Positions 23,974 to 34,804 of a stretch of DNA of 64,000 nt are shown piece after piece (within the stretch, counting starts at the first letter, position 1; each line of letters opens with the position of its first letter). The translations under genes and the position numbers were made by a program. The notes beneath the pieces were generated by a model. That model searched no databases. It worked only from the letters and a program-made list of their open reading frames with translations, and was not told where the DNA came from. The DNA is from Piper betle (Eukaryota > Streptophyta > Magnoliopsida > Piperales > Piperaceae), in the NCBI GenBank assembly GCA_033002965.1, contig JAURVB010014573.1:109278-173277 (forward strand), given 5' to 3'.

Positions 23974-24160
23974 GCCCTTGCTTAACCCTTCCAGATTTCA
24001 GCAAGTTATTTGAGGTCGAGTGTGATGCCTCCAAGTTTGACATTGGTGCTATATTTAGTCAGATAAGCCCTTGCTTAACCCTTCCAGATTTCAGCAAGTT
24101 ATTTGAGGTCGAGTGTGATGCCTCCAAGTTTGGCATTGGTGCTATATTTAGTCAGATAAA
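23974..24160 (+). repeat. 93-bp tandem duplication in gypsy pol
   Basis: Bases 23974-24066 are repeated at 24067-24160 with one clear difference (tttgacattg against tttggcattg). The unit length is a multiple of three. The near identity suggests a recent duplication or an assembly artefact. Confidence 0.85.
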
Positions 24161-24343
24161 AGACTAATATCTTTCTTCAGGGAGAAGTTGTCGGTGCTCC
24201 TTCACGCTATAGCAATTATGATGTGGTAATTTTTGTTGTCATGCGTGCACTACAGTTCTAGCGCCATTATCTTCTTTTGAAGGAGTTTGTTCTCTTTCAA
24301 ATCATGAGGCTCTTAAATTTCTGCAAAGACAACACAAACTTAG

Positions 24344-24932
24344 TTGTTGCATGCTCGTTGGCTCACATCTCTTCAGGAGTTTACTTTCACACTCCATCAT
24401 GAATCGGGTGTTAAGAACTGTGTTGCTGATGCTCTTAGCCGCCACCGTGCTCTCCTTACTTCTTTGCGAATAGAAATTCTAGGTTGTGAGTTGATCAAGG
24501 AGAGTATTTGCACAGATTCTGATTTCGGTGCTAGCTTTTGTGCTATTGAGAATGGTGTGTCCAATCCAACTCATACAATTTTTTACGGATACTTATTTCT
24601 GGGTACTTCACTATGTATTCTAGCTGGCTCTCTTTGTACTTTGGTCATACAGGAGGTTAATAATGCTAGTCATTTCGGCGTTGGCAAAATTGTTGTCGGT
24701 TGACCATGATGTTGCTTCTTTTGTGAAGAGATGTGTTGTTTGTCAGAGAAGAAAAGGAACAACTACTAATGTAGGGACCTACACTCCATGGCCTATTCCT
24801 AAAGGTCCTTGGATTGATATTTTTATGGACTTTGCAGCAGGTCTTCCTAGGTGCTTGCATGGCTGGGACTCTATATATGTTGTTGTGGATCGATTCAACA
24901 AAATGACTCATTCCTTGCAAGGTGACCTCTGA
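24344..24932 (+). pseudogene. Gypsy RNase H end and integrase start
   Basis: Two overlapping open stretches in different frames cover RNase H (ARWLTSLQEFTFTLHHESG) and the integrase zinc-finger and core start (VVDRFNKMTH). A frameshift near 24650-24700 separates them. Confidence 0.75.
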
Positions 24933-25824
24933 TGCAACCACGATTGTCAATCTCTTATTTTAGGAAATAGTTTCTTATCATGGGTTACCTTGTATTATTT
25001 TTACCGCAATACTCGCTTTATGAGTACTTTTTGGAAATACTTATGGAGTCGTTTAGGTACTTCCTTGAAGTTTAGTAGTCCATACTGCCCTTAGACCGAT
25101 GGTCAGATAGAGGTGGTTAACCAACTATTGGGTAATATGCTTTGGACACTAGTTAAGAATTTTGGTCGATGGGATGTTGCTCTTCCAAAAATCGAATTTG
25201 AGTTCAATTGTTCCAAAAATCGAAGTACTAAGTATTCTCCTTTTTAAATTCTACTAGGAGCTAATCCTTGTGGTCCATTACATTTACTCCCTTTGCCAGC
25301 TAGGTATATTGTTCCTAGTTCTGTGGAGTCTTGGATTAATTAGTTGACTTCTATTCATATTCAGGTTCCTTCCAACTTGAAATCTACTTACGATAAATAC
25401 AAGATTTGTGCTGATTGTCATAGGCAGAGTGTGTCTTTTGATTTTGGTGACCTTGTTTTGGTTTATCTCTCCAAAGATTGACATCCTCATGGTCAATATA
25501 ACATGCTGAAATTGAAGAAGTTGAGACCATGTGCTATTTTGGAGAACTTTGGAGAAAATGCCTACCATGTAGAGCTTCCTCCAGGTAGGAATGTCAGTGA
25601 TACTTTCATTGTTGCTCACTTGCATCCTTACTATGGTGAATTTGAGTCACAAAACTTGAGGGTGAATCGAGTTCTTTCAAACCCAAGGGGATTGGTACAA
25701 AGCAATTATCTAGTGCTTTTTGGATCCATCTATATGGGTTGAGGATGAGCTTCTTAATTACCCTTTTTACAATAAAACTTATTTAAAAAAGATGAAGAAG
25801 GATAAGACAAAAGGACAATATTAA

Positions 25825-26212
25825 GTTATTTGCTTTTAATAAGAAAATTTTGTTAGTAAAGGAGTTTGTTATGCTTTTAATTAGAGAGTTGTGTTACTAA
25901 AAGAGTCTATTATATTAAATTCTTACTTATTATGCGATTGAGTCTTTATTACGTACTTAGTAAGGACTTTTGGGGCAATTGGAATTTTTTAGTTTATATA
26001 TATAAATAAGTGTCGGGCCATTTTTAATTTTTAGAAAGAACTTGATGGAAAAATAAGAGCTGGATTTTAATATTGTTATTACCCTGTTTTTTTCTTCTTC
26101 CCATTGCTTTTGTTGATGCTTTGGTTTGCATAGTTCTGCCTCGTGCTAAATCTCATTGCAGGTTGTCTCCCGAGGACAACCACGCATCAAATGTGGAAGC
26201 CAAACCCTAACA
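25825..26212 (+). repeat. LTR followed by a primer site
   Basis: The stretch ends AACCCTAACA and is followed at 26215-26227 by TGGTACCAAAGCC, close to the tRNA-iMet primer site TGGTATCAGAGCC. A related segment on the other strand lies at 41066-41350. The left end is approximate. Pol remnants precede it and a primer site follows it, an order expected after LTR-LTR recombination or in a tandem insertion. Confidence 0.6.
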
Positions 26213-27492
26213 TTTGGTACCAAAGCCGTTCTTTCCTAGCAAGAAGATTTTGTTACACTATGATTTATATTGAAGAGTTTCAATTTTGGGGACCACCACA
26301 ATTTGACATCTATGATGAAGATCAATGATCACTCTTATATCTACGACGAATATGGCCTAAATGGCAGGTTTCCTATAGTGACGGCAACATGTCCCCCAAT
26401 CTTCGATGTCTACAATTGACGTTTTACCTTTTTTGACAATATGCCTCCCATTAATCTGCTTCATCTGCTAGTGTTGGAGGCACCACACATGGAGGAAGCA
26501 GCCACAACCACCGTCACCGTTGAGGCATTTGCCATGTCAACTAAGCTATCAAGTGCCCCTGCCCCAATTATTCAACATGGTGACTGCCACGGCCATTGTT
26601 GCTGCTTCAGATGAGTGCCTGAACCAGATTTTGCCACTGCAACGCTGTGTTGCCACCAGCAACTTGCAAACTATGTAGTTACCCTGGTTAAAGGAATCCA
26701 CGACCCGCCACCCCACCCCCTTCTGCTCGCCACCGCCCCCACCCCGCCCCTTCTACTCACAACCTCCTCTGGTTGCCAACCACCCCCGCCGGCTCACAAT
26801 CACCTTCTCCCTTCTCAAGTCAATCAATAAAAAGAAAGTACTCACCTTTCTTCTTGCCAGTAATTCATTAGACCGTCAACCGTAGGAGGAGGCCACTGAT
26901 CATCCTCTTTCTCTTCATGGGTCGCACTGCCCATGCCCACACCACTGCCTCGCTCCCCTTCCCCTCTTTCTCTGCGAGAAAGCTTATCTCGCCGAGAATC
27001 TGCTAGGTCTCGGCGAGATCTCCACACTATGCATCTCGGCTCCCTTACATTTTTTTTCTCCCTATAACTTTTTTCTTTTCTTTTCAACACCACACACTAA
27101 CAAAGCTTAGCCAAGCTTGCATTATTAACCTTAAAAGTAACCCATAGACCAAATGTGATTCCAACTTACATTTTGCAAGCCGCTGCTGTCAAAGTTCCAT
27201 CCCGCAAGAAAGTTGAAAACAACCTAACAATGAGTTTTAGAAGATGCTTGTGGATTTTGAAATGAAGCCAAGCTCATTACAATGTTGTGCCATTAAGTAC
27301 AGAATTTATGAGTTGGATGTGACCATCATAAGAAAGAAGACTAGATTTTACCCTAGGTTCCTAAATTTATTAACTTTAAATGAAAATTTTCTTATGCTTG
27401 TATGGTAGATGGAAGTACATTGTTACTAACATGAAGCTTTGTATAAGAAAACTTGCTACAAGCACTCATCAAGAGTTTGTATTTTTTTACAG

Positions 27493-27597
27493 CTTGGCAG
27501 ATCATCTGGTTGTAGTTCTAGATCACGTGTCACTTTGGAAAGATCAAAAGGCTCAACCCCTATGTTAAATGAAGCAAATTTGCCATCGTCCGAGAAG
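27493..27597 (+). CDS. ATM: ATM exon 16
   Basis: The frame LGRSSGCSSRSRVTLERSKG runs to PSSEK in phase 0 before GTGTGA. Acceptor TTACAG at 27492 would need phase 0 from exon 15. A second acceptor, TTGGCAG at 27500, needs phase 2. Neither fits the strong exon 15 donor (phase 1). The Ser-rich linker is poorly conserved in the family. Confidence 0.7.
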
Positions 27598-27683
27598 GTG
27601 TGAACCTCTATTATTCTGTATTATGTCACATGTGCTATTTCTTTGGGGTTTTTAAGCAATCAATTGATGGTGATCTTATCCAG

Positions 27684-27731
27684 GTATACTGGCTTTCCAT
27701 TGATTACCTTGTGGTTGCGAAAGCAGCTATT
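27684..27731 (+). CDS. ATM: ATM exon 17 (start of FAT)
   Basis: Acceptor TATCCAG. Encodes exactly VYWLSIDYLVVAKAAI, a hallmark of plant ATM. Phase 0 on both sides, donor GTGAGT. Confidence 0.93.
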
Positions 27732-27910
27732 GTGAGTATCTTTCTGCCTGAAACATATATGCTTTTCTGACTTGTTTGGAAGTTAAAAACCTGTGGTTAA
27801 CTCTCACATCCATCTAGATACAGTATCTCAAGTTAGTTGCTATTTCTTTTAGCTTACATTGATTCTTTTGAGTTGATTTTTTCATTTTAATGTCTTATAT
27901 TTTTTGGTAG

Positions 27911-28015
27911 CATTGTGGGTCATACTTTACTGCTGTATTGTATGTGGAACATTGGTGTGAGGAGCGCTTTAATGGAATAACTATAGGAGAGCCTGACTTT
28001 TCTCCTAGTGAAGTG
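27911..28015 (+). CDS. ATM: ATM exon 18
   Basis: Acceptor GGTAG. Reads HCGSYFTAVLYVEHWCEERF and GEPDFSPSEV. Phase 0 on both sides, donor GTTAGT. Confidence 0.93.
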
Positions 28016-28120
28016 GTTAGTACTTTACACTAGTAAACTGCTTTGCTTCTCAGATTTGCTTGGCTTTCGTAAGTTCTCCATTTCCAATGTATCCAATCAT
28101 AACTTGGTTTATTATGTTAG

Positions 28121-28207
28121 CTTTCTCCACACATTGAATTTCTAGTCGCTGCCATCAAACATATCAATGAACCGGATGGTATATATGGAATTATTCGGTC
28201 TCACAAT
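28121..28207 (+). CDS. ATM: ATM exon 19
   Basis: Acceptor TGTTAG. Reads LSPHIEFLVAAIKHINEPDG then IYGIIRSHN before GTTAAG, phase 0. The family usually has one more residue (Lys) before the next exon. Confidence 0.9.
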
Positions 28208-28290
28208 GTTAAGTTTTTATGTCCAATTGTGGGTTCTGATATTTGTGTAGTTTTCTTTTTCAAATAGTGAGGCAATGTTGTCTCATGCAG

Positions 28291-28623
28291 TTGACTTTGC
28301 AAAGTATCACTTATGAACATGAAGGAAATTGGAGAAAAGCAATTGAGTGTTATGACTTACTATTGAGGACTACATCTGTTGAACAACTGGCTCATGCATT
28401 GCCCGGGGGTCAAGTATATGGAGAATGCTTGAAGTTTTCCGCTTCAGATGCCTGTGATGCAAATCAAATAAATCAGAAGTTCAAAGACAAGCAGGAATCT
28501 TACAAAGGGCTGATGAGGTGTTTGCAGCAAAATGGTTGCACTCACATTCTTGATTTGTACCGTAAAGGTTTAACTTCTCACAGGGACAACTTTCAGCAGG
28601 ATCCAGAGATTGCCGAACTACAG
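28291..28623 (+). CDS. ATM: ATM exon 20 (longest exon)
   Basis: Acceptor TGCAG, 111 codons, phase 0 both sides. Reads ITYEHEGNWRKAIECYDLLL, later YKGLMRCLQQNGCTHILDLY, and ends IAELQ before GTTTTT. Confidence 0.95.
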
Positions 28624-28694
28624 GTTTTTGTTGAGTGCGCTTTTGCTTGAGAAATTGACTTAGAACTTTTATAAACGAATTGAGGTTTTGTTGG

Positions 28695-28810
28695 TATGAA
28701 GCTGCATGGAGAGCTGGAAACTGGGATTTCTCCTTACTATCTGTTCAAGCTGATTTTACACATGAGACACAGATAGTTCATCCAATTAACTTCCATGAAA
28801 ATTTGCACAG
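28695..28810 (+). CDS. ATM: ATM exon 21, acceptor lost
   Basis: Reads YEAAWRAGNWDFSLL, which should follow ELQ of exon 20 directly. The two bases before it are GG (tttgttgg), not AG. The nearest upstream AG (28683-28684) brings in a stop. The nearest downstream AG removes seven bases. It ends in phase 2 before GTATTT. Confidence 0.88.
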
Positions 28811-29219
28811 GTATTTGTTTTTATTTTATTTTAATTTATTTTATGTTATTTTTAAAGTTTTGCACATTGCTGAGTAGTGTAGTTGAAAATCATTGTGTAG
28901 GGTCCAGGTGTTCCATATGAGAGACAAGTAATTCATCCAAGTCTCTACCATGAGAATACTTATTTTGTTTGACACAAAAGAATGTTTATCCAGTCGGTTG
29001 AATTACTATGTTCAAATATTTGGAGTACTTGATTTTCCTATGCTTTTCTTGTTCAAGATTTTGTTGTACATGTCCAACCTTCATTTCAATGGCTAGAAAA
29101 TGTATCATCTATGGATGGGTGCACATAATTGAAGAAAAGACATACTTTCTTTGTACACCCCAAAGGTAAAAAAAGATAGTCCCACATCCAAATGCCAACC
29201 TAGATTTCTTGGTTATTAT

Positions 29220-29537
29220 TGAAGTAAATATTTAGTGTTTCCTTTCTTAACAGCTTGAACTTTTGAGACAAGTAATTAGACTATTTAAAAATTACATGGT
29301 ATCAAAGCCAAAGGTCTAGGGTTCAAATCTCGTTGGCAATATATGCTTAGAAAAATATTGATTTGCCCCATGTTGTGACTAATGGACTATTTGCCTCGTG
29401 TTTGTGTTTGTCTACACGCTAAGCCTTTAAAACAGTTTGCTTGCACATGAGGAAGAGTGTTGAAGTAAATATTTAGTGTTTCCATTTCCTAATAGCTTGA
29501 GCTTTTAGGACAAGTGGTTAAACATCTAAAACTTTCA
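29220..29537 (+). mobile_element. Miniature LTR element (TRIM-like), family 2, in ATM intron 21
   Basis: Two related LTRs of about 77 bp lie at 29220-29296 and 29461-29537, both starting TGAAGTAAATATTTAGTG. The first ends in CA and is followed at once by TGGTATCAAAGCC, a tRNA-iMet primer site. A purine tract (aggaagag) precedes the second. The internal part of 164 bp has no coding capacity. Confidence 0.7.
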
Positions 29538-29859
29538 GTTATATTAGTGAGCATGTGCTTGTTGATCTTCAACTTAGAGTGACCATTTTGAAGGAACGAG
29601 TCCAATTCCAATTACGGATAATATTGGAGTTGTAGGAATTGTGTTGGATGTGAACCCAAAATGGATTACAGGGCAGCACAAAGCCAAAATTTCCTTCTAA
29701 GAATTATAGTTAGTGTTCTATAGTTATTGTTTAATTTATTTTTGTCACAATATATTCAGTTTTCATCATAATTATATAATAGTGGTCATTTTGGAGCCTG
29801 CTTATCTCCCACATTGATGCTTAACGTTGCATGTTTTTATATTTCTGGATGTAAATCAG

Positions 29860-29925
29860 TTGTTTAAGGGCTTTGCGGATGGAGACTGGAATGAATTTTC
29901 TGCAAAACTTTCATGTTCAAAACAG
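29860..29925 (+). CDS. ATM: ATM exon 22 with a one-base frameshift
   Basis: Acceptor AATCAG. It starts in the expected frame (CLRAL, as in the family). From about 29875 it continues only in another frame (DGDWNEFSAKLSCSKQ). Comparison of TTGCGGAT with the expected TTGCAGGAT suggests one lost A. With that base the exon would end in phase 0, which exon 23 needs. Without it, a stop occurs at 30040-30042. Confidence 0.88.
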
Positions 29926-30014
29926 GTAGTGGGAAAAAGTTATATTACTTATAGAATACATGTGGCATGTGTTTCTTCTTTTGGATTATTTAACATTGTC
30001 CTAATTTTGTGTAG

Positions 30015-30089
30015 GAGCTTGTGTTGTCAATATGTCAAGTGAGCAAAGAGAGCACAGAGAAAATTTATACTGCAATAGTTAGACTTCAG
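30015..30089 (+). CDS. ATM: ATM exon 23
   Basis: Acceptor GTGTAG. Reads ELVLSICQVSKESTEKIYTA and IVRLQ. Phase 0 on both sides, donor GTATAC. Confidence 0.93.
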
Positions 30090-30170
30090 GTATACATTAT
30101 ACAAATTTGGTAGACATTTGGCAAATAATTTTGTTATCATTGTCTATGATATCTCCATTCGGTTATCCAG

Positions 30171-30293
30171 ATTTTAGACCATCTAGGAATGGCATGGGGT
30201 TTGCGTTGGCCACAAAGAGCTCTTAAAAATAGGAAATTCGATCATAATTATCAGGAGCTTCTTATTGAGCCTGTCACTCCTAGCATGTCTCAG
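30171..30293 (+). CDS. ATM: ATM exon 24
   Basis: Acceptor ATCCAG. Reads ILDHLGMAWGLRWPQ and IEPVTPSMSQ. Phase 0 both sides, donor GTTCTC. Confidence 0.92.
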
Positions 30294-30599
30294 GTTCTCG
30301 CTATCTTGAATATGTATCTTCTTTGTTTTTAAGATCAAAGTTATTGGAATATGTGTCCATAGTTGATGATTACTTTTTGACTTTTATAATACCAAATGCA
30401 TCTGTTATGTGAAGTTCCTATGAGCATTATGGGAAGGCTTGTGTATAAAATTTTAAAACAAGTTACATGAGGGGGATCTGTTAATTTGTTCGGCGAGATG
30501 ATCAGTGATCACCCCTTGCCTAATAGGTTAAAATGTTGGGTACTGGGTGTACTTCTTGTTCCTATTCTTGAGTTCTTCCCACTCCGTCTATTCTCACCA

Positions 30600-31160
30600 A
30601 TTATTATCTATTCCTATATTTGTAAACTGACACTTGACTTCCCATTGGGCTGTTTTTACAAGATTGGAGATAGTAGACTCACTGGTCATGGCTTGATCCT
30701 TGGCTGGATCACTTTGCCTTCTTATTTAAATTTGGCAATAGGACAAACGCAAATCATGGTGATCATAGTGTTGTCAATGGATCTTGGGCTCTCTTTTGTA
30801 AATACCTTGTTTACAGAATAGGCCTTGACTTTTAGCCTTCTGCATATCCTGTGATAGTTTTGGTTGGCTCTCCCCCTTTGGTTGTTTCTCCCTTAAGAGC
30901 TGTTAGAAATTTTTGTGCATTGCTGGTGGATGTGTCCCATGGCATTCTCGTGTGGTTCAAGCGTAGATCAAACAGGCATGATTTCATTGCTTGGCTTGTT
31001 ATGTCAAAAGCGGTCTTACCTTTGGACAAGCTTCAAAAGAGAAGTATTCACCATGCAAGCTGGTGTTCTCTGTGCATAAATTCAAATGAAACTCAAAACA
31101 ATGACTTTCTTGAGTGCTCTTACCACAAGTATGTATGGAATCTGATCTTCCACAATTGAC
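30600..31160 (+). mobile_element. LINE fragment, zf-RVT region
   Basis: Broken frames resemble the C-terminal part of plant L1 reverse transcriptases. One begins KIGDSRLTGHGLILGW near 30660. Another holds RHDFIAWLVMSKAVLPLDKL and a Cys-rich end (CSLCINSNETQNNDFLEC) at 31000-31120. It is truncated at the 5' end. Confidence 0.7.
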
Positions 31161-31703
31161 ACATTCATCATCAAATCCTTACCTTCAATGGAGAGATTGA
31201 GTAGTTACTTATTTTTTCCCTCAAAAACCATATTATAGCATCTCATCTAGCCCTTATTCATCAACTACATAACCTTTTTTGGTACGAGTGTAACAGGAGA
31301 ATCTTTAGAGGCATCTCTACCGAGGTTTACCATGTTACATTATGTCGGCGACTTATTGCTAATATGTCAGTGTTGATACCATAACCAATGGTGTAACAGG
31401 TTTTTGCCATTATTGCCTTATCACCTACATATCCTCGACAATACTGATAAGCAACATACATGGCCGAAAAGCAATGTACAAGCCACAACAAGTTGGTATT
31501 CGTACTTGAAAGAGAGAATATTATAGTTTGAACATATAAAAAGTTATTTGCGCAATGCATTAAGAAGCTACTGAAAATTAATTTTCTCCCGTGATTTTTA
31601 TAATTAGTGGTTTTAGTTTATCGTAAAGGATGAACAGCTGGAGACAGAACCTATCACTTGATTATGCTAAGAAGGTCTTTGCCTTTAAAACTAGCATGCC
31701 ATT

Positions 31704-32113
31704 TGATGATGGATAATTCTTAGTATTTATTATATTTCCTAGTTATATTGGAAATGTCTAATATAAGGTAAAAAATCTAGTTACACTAGTATTTGAGTCT
31801 TATAATAATTTAGAGTCAATGCTTATTTGGATTATTATTTAAGTCTTTTAGTTGTTTCTTGTACAAGTTGGAGTTTTAGTTATTTTCTTAGTTCAAGTAG
31901 GATTATCGAATATTCTTCTATAAATAAAAGCATTGTAGGCTATTTCCCACATCCATCCATTATTATTGAATATAAGAATATTTTTCTTTTGTTGTGGGCT
32001 GTCTTTACTTTGTGCTACTCCTTGCTCATCTTTGTGTGATTTTGAGTAGGTTTATAGAGAAGAGGACTTTGTCTGAACCTTTTCCTCTAGTTATCGTGCA
32101 TTAGTTTGCATCA
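31704..32113 (+). mobile_element. Solo LTR with 5-bp target duplication
   Basis: The 410-bp sequence begins TGATG and ends CATCA. It is flanked by CCATT at 31699-31703 and 32114-32118. A TATA-like 'tctataaataaaag' near 31917 fits an LTR promoter. No internal retrotransposon sequence is attached, as expected after LTR-LTR recombination. It sits inside ATM intron 24. Confidence 0.75.
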
Positions 32114-32639
32114 CCATTGTTCTAAACTTCAATAGAAATTCTTGTGTCCTTTTTATCTGGCCTATTTTTTGTTTAATGGAGGCATTTAACTTCATGTATC
32201 TATAAAAACTGGCAAAAATTTATAAAATAATTGTTCACTGACTTCATTTAACAGCGAGAAAATTCTTTATTTTTGGTTTAATTTTATAACTTCTCTTGAT
32301 TTATAAGATGAAAGGATGGTTGATCATAAAGAACGTAGTAAATATATTCTAGTGTGTTCTTTAAAATAAGGTCGATGGTATTCATAGCACAAGGTGTGTG
32401 AGTGTGTGTAAACGTATAAATGAGGGTGTCAAATTTCTACTCTACCACTAAAATGCAAATATATTTTGATTATTTGTTTAGACTGAATTTCTGTTTGTTG
32501 TGGCCGAATAGGAGTTAAATAGGAGATGGGGCCTTACAAGCAAAAATTTTTAGGCGACCAGCCACAAGCAAAACATACCACTAGCTTCTCTATCATTTAT
32601 TGGGTCCAAATACTTTTGTGTCATCCTCGTCTATAGGCA

Positions 32640-32790
32640 AAAAAGCTTCAAATCATCATAACTATCTCACAAAGTTTGGATGTAACTTTTATTAAAATTT
32701 TAACTTTTGCCTTTCAAGGCTTATGCTTTTTGGCTTTTTCCCCCTCTCTGTGAGGCTTTTGATGAAATATCCAACTTCATAAAAAAATGA
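32640..32790 (+). mobile_element. LINE-type 3' tail
   Basis: 'ctctgtgaggcttttgatg' followed by a short A-rich end near 32785 resembles a LINE 3' end. It may belong to the LINE at 30600, which would then be interrupted by the solo LTR. Confidence 0.4.
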
Positions 32791-34639
32791 GATGGGGATG
32801 TTGATAGATTATTGCTATGATATCTATCTAATTGGCGATAACCTACGAAATTAAGGGTTCATGTATGGATTTCGGGATAAAGTTTGCCACTTTCTAAGGT
32901 TTGTCAGCCTCCTTGAATTGGGGAGGGAGGCTTTGGACCTAATTAAGACTAATTTCTGATTTCATTGATTGAATACAACCTTTACTTAAAGACTCCTATG
33001 TAGATCTGATTACTTAGACCATTCAACCACTAACCTTACACGTGTAATACAATAATATGAAGCAACTAAATGAAGTATCTTGGTAGCAACTAAATAAAAA
33101 AAAACTAATAATGCCTCCAAAAGAACCTTCTTTTTGTAGAGTTGAAATTTAGTTAAAACCCAAAAGGGAATTCTTCTTAAGAACCTTGCTCTCAAGGTTC
33201 TAGAAAAGGACAACTCCCAAACTTAAAAGTTGATCAAATTGGCTTTGTGGTCAAGCCAGCTCGATCACCCACGAAATGGCCATACTGCCTCGCAAGAAGA
33301 GCAAAGTCCATGGCCAGATTCTGGAAATTAAATGGGACAGCAACATACTGCTTTAATTATTCAATATCTAACACAACATTTGCCCCCCTGAAAATGCAAC
33401 AAACCCGTAAAATTGTCAAAAGTGTGACCCTAGATGGCCAAAGCAATCTGATAAGTACCGTGACAATGTAACTTTTTAACAGTGGCAAATGCCAAAGACA
33501 GAATAATCTAAATTGAACCCCATACGTCAAGCTAGCGCAGTCCTGATAAAATTGTGAGTGTTACATTGGTGCTGAATAAACACTGCTCGTTACAAAGTTT
33601 GAGATGGCTTGCACCACAAAAGTGTCCTCAGCAGCATAAGTATGAAAGCCTTCATCATTAGGAGACTTCATGTTGTGTCCAAGATGAATAATTATTGCTT
33701 CTTACACCTGTGGCTAGGAGCAAACATTTCATCTCAATTTTAGTACAAATCCTTCTCTCCTAGCTAACTGACTGGTGGAGGGTTATTTGGAGCCTCCCCT
33801 CATGTTTCCTTCTAAACAATTCCCAAAACTGGAGCCAATAATGGAAGCACTGCTGCCAATGAGACTATGCACCTCATTCCATCTACAAGTGGGCTTATCT
33901 TGCCTTTTGGTCAACTCAATTGCGAGTCAGCAGTGTGAACATGTGAATATCAGAAGCAATCTCATCCATCAGGCCACCAATTAAACTGCTGATTAGGGCT
34001 TCTTCTAGCCAGCCCTCAATCAAATTAGGTAGCTGCTTGAACTCAGCCAAATGCTTATACAAATGGCTAATTTATTGGATCATGGAAACCGAGGCATGGA
34101 AAATCCACATAGGTAGTTAGTCCAAACCGCGAACAGATTGCATCTACAATGTCCCTCCATTGGAACTACATACCCGGCTCTTGTTCAAGGTGAAAAGAGG
34201 CAAGGAGGATTTTGTCATCCTTTGGCATGTTGGTGTAGCAAAAAAATTTCTCAGCTCCATAGACCCAATCAAACGATCTTTATCTGTGCCCAAAAAACTT
34301 TGGAAATTTTGGCTGACTTGTTGCCCTTCCAAACACTAAACCCTCCTTTGTCCGAGCCTAGGACCGGCAATACTCAAACATTAGTGGAGTTAAATCCTAA
34401 TTAGTTCCTTGTTGACGGGAAGTTATTTTAATATTTTCTTTGTTGTGCTTTCTGCCTTCTTCTCAATTTGATTTTCATGGAATTGGCGGAAAGTTCTCCT
34501 TAATATATTTTCTTTATTGTGCTTTTTGCCTACTTCTCAATTCTATTTTCATGGAGCGGTAGATTCTTTTTATTTTCATGATTGGTTGCCTTATTATGTA
34601 TAATGTTGCTGGAGTGCTAAATTTTAGGTTTTATTGCAG

Positions 34640-34804
34640 ATGGAGTTGCTGACTGAACATTGGGACTTCATTTTGGAGCATACACAGTTTCATTTGCATC
34701 TTTTAGAACCATTTATTGCATTTAGGAGAGTTCTCCTTCAAATTTTGAACTGCAAGGAATGCATGTTGCAACATCTTCTACAATCTGCAACAACTCTTCG
34801 TAAG
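34640..34804 (+). CDS. ATM: ATM exon 25
   Basis: Acceptor TTGCAG. Reads LLEPFIAFRRVLLQILNCKE and CMLQHLLQSATTLRK. Phase 0 both sides, donor GTACCA. Confidence 0.95.

Larger units (their letters stand above)
23530..25770 (+). mobile_element. Second Ty3/gypsy pol remnant
   Basis: Pieces appear in order. An end-of-RT part ([15 protein letters not shown] near 23920) is followed by a duplicated RNase H start (23974-24160). RNase H ends ESGVKNCVADALSRHRALL near 24400. The integrase zinc finger (CVVCQRRKG) is near 24740, and the integrase core start (PWIDIFMDFAAGLPR) near 24810. An integrase tail (MLKLKKLRPCAILENFGENA) is near 25505. Frames are broken throughout; gag and protease are not upstream. 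Confidence 0.8.
19794..27492 (+). other. ATM intron 15 (7.7 kb), retroelement-filled
   Basis: No exon is recognised, though a small one might be needed to fix the phase. Bases 19800-23500 are AT-rich with a LINE-type 3' tail ending in an A run near 22060. Bases 23530-26230 hold a gypsy remnant and LTR. Bases 26230-27100 are CG-richer sequence, possibly the 5' part of the same element type. The rest is AT-rich. Confidence 0.6.
30294..34639 (+). other. ATM intron 24 (4.3 kb)
   Basis: The intron contains LINE pieces (30600-31160, and a tail near 32700-32790) and a solo LTR (31704-32113). Bases 32800-34600 show no recognisable gene or terminus. Confidence 0.6.

Noticed and set aside
33230..34420. 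Extra exons or a nested gene in ATM intron 24
   Set aside because: Open stretches up to 88 codons have no recognised family, and exons 24 and 25 already join in phase.
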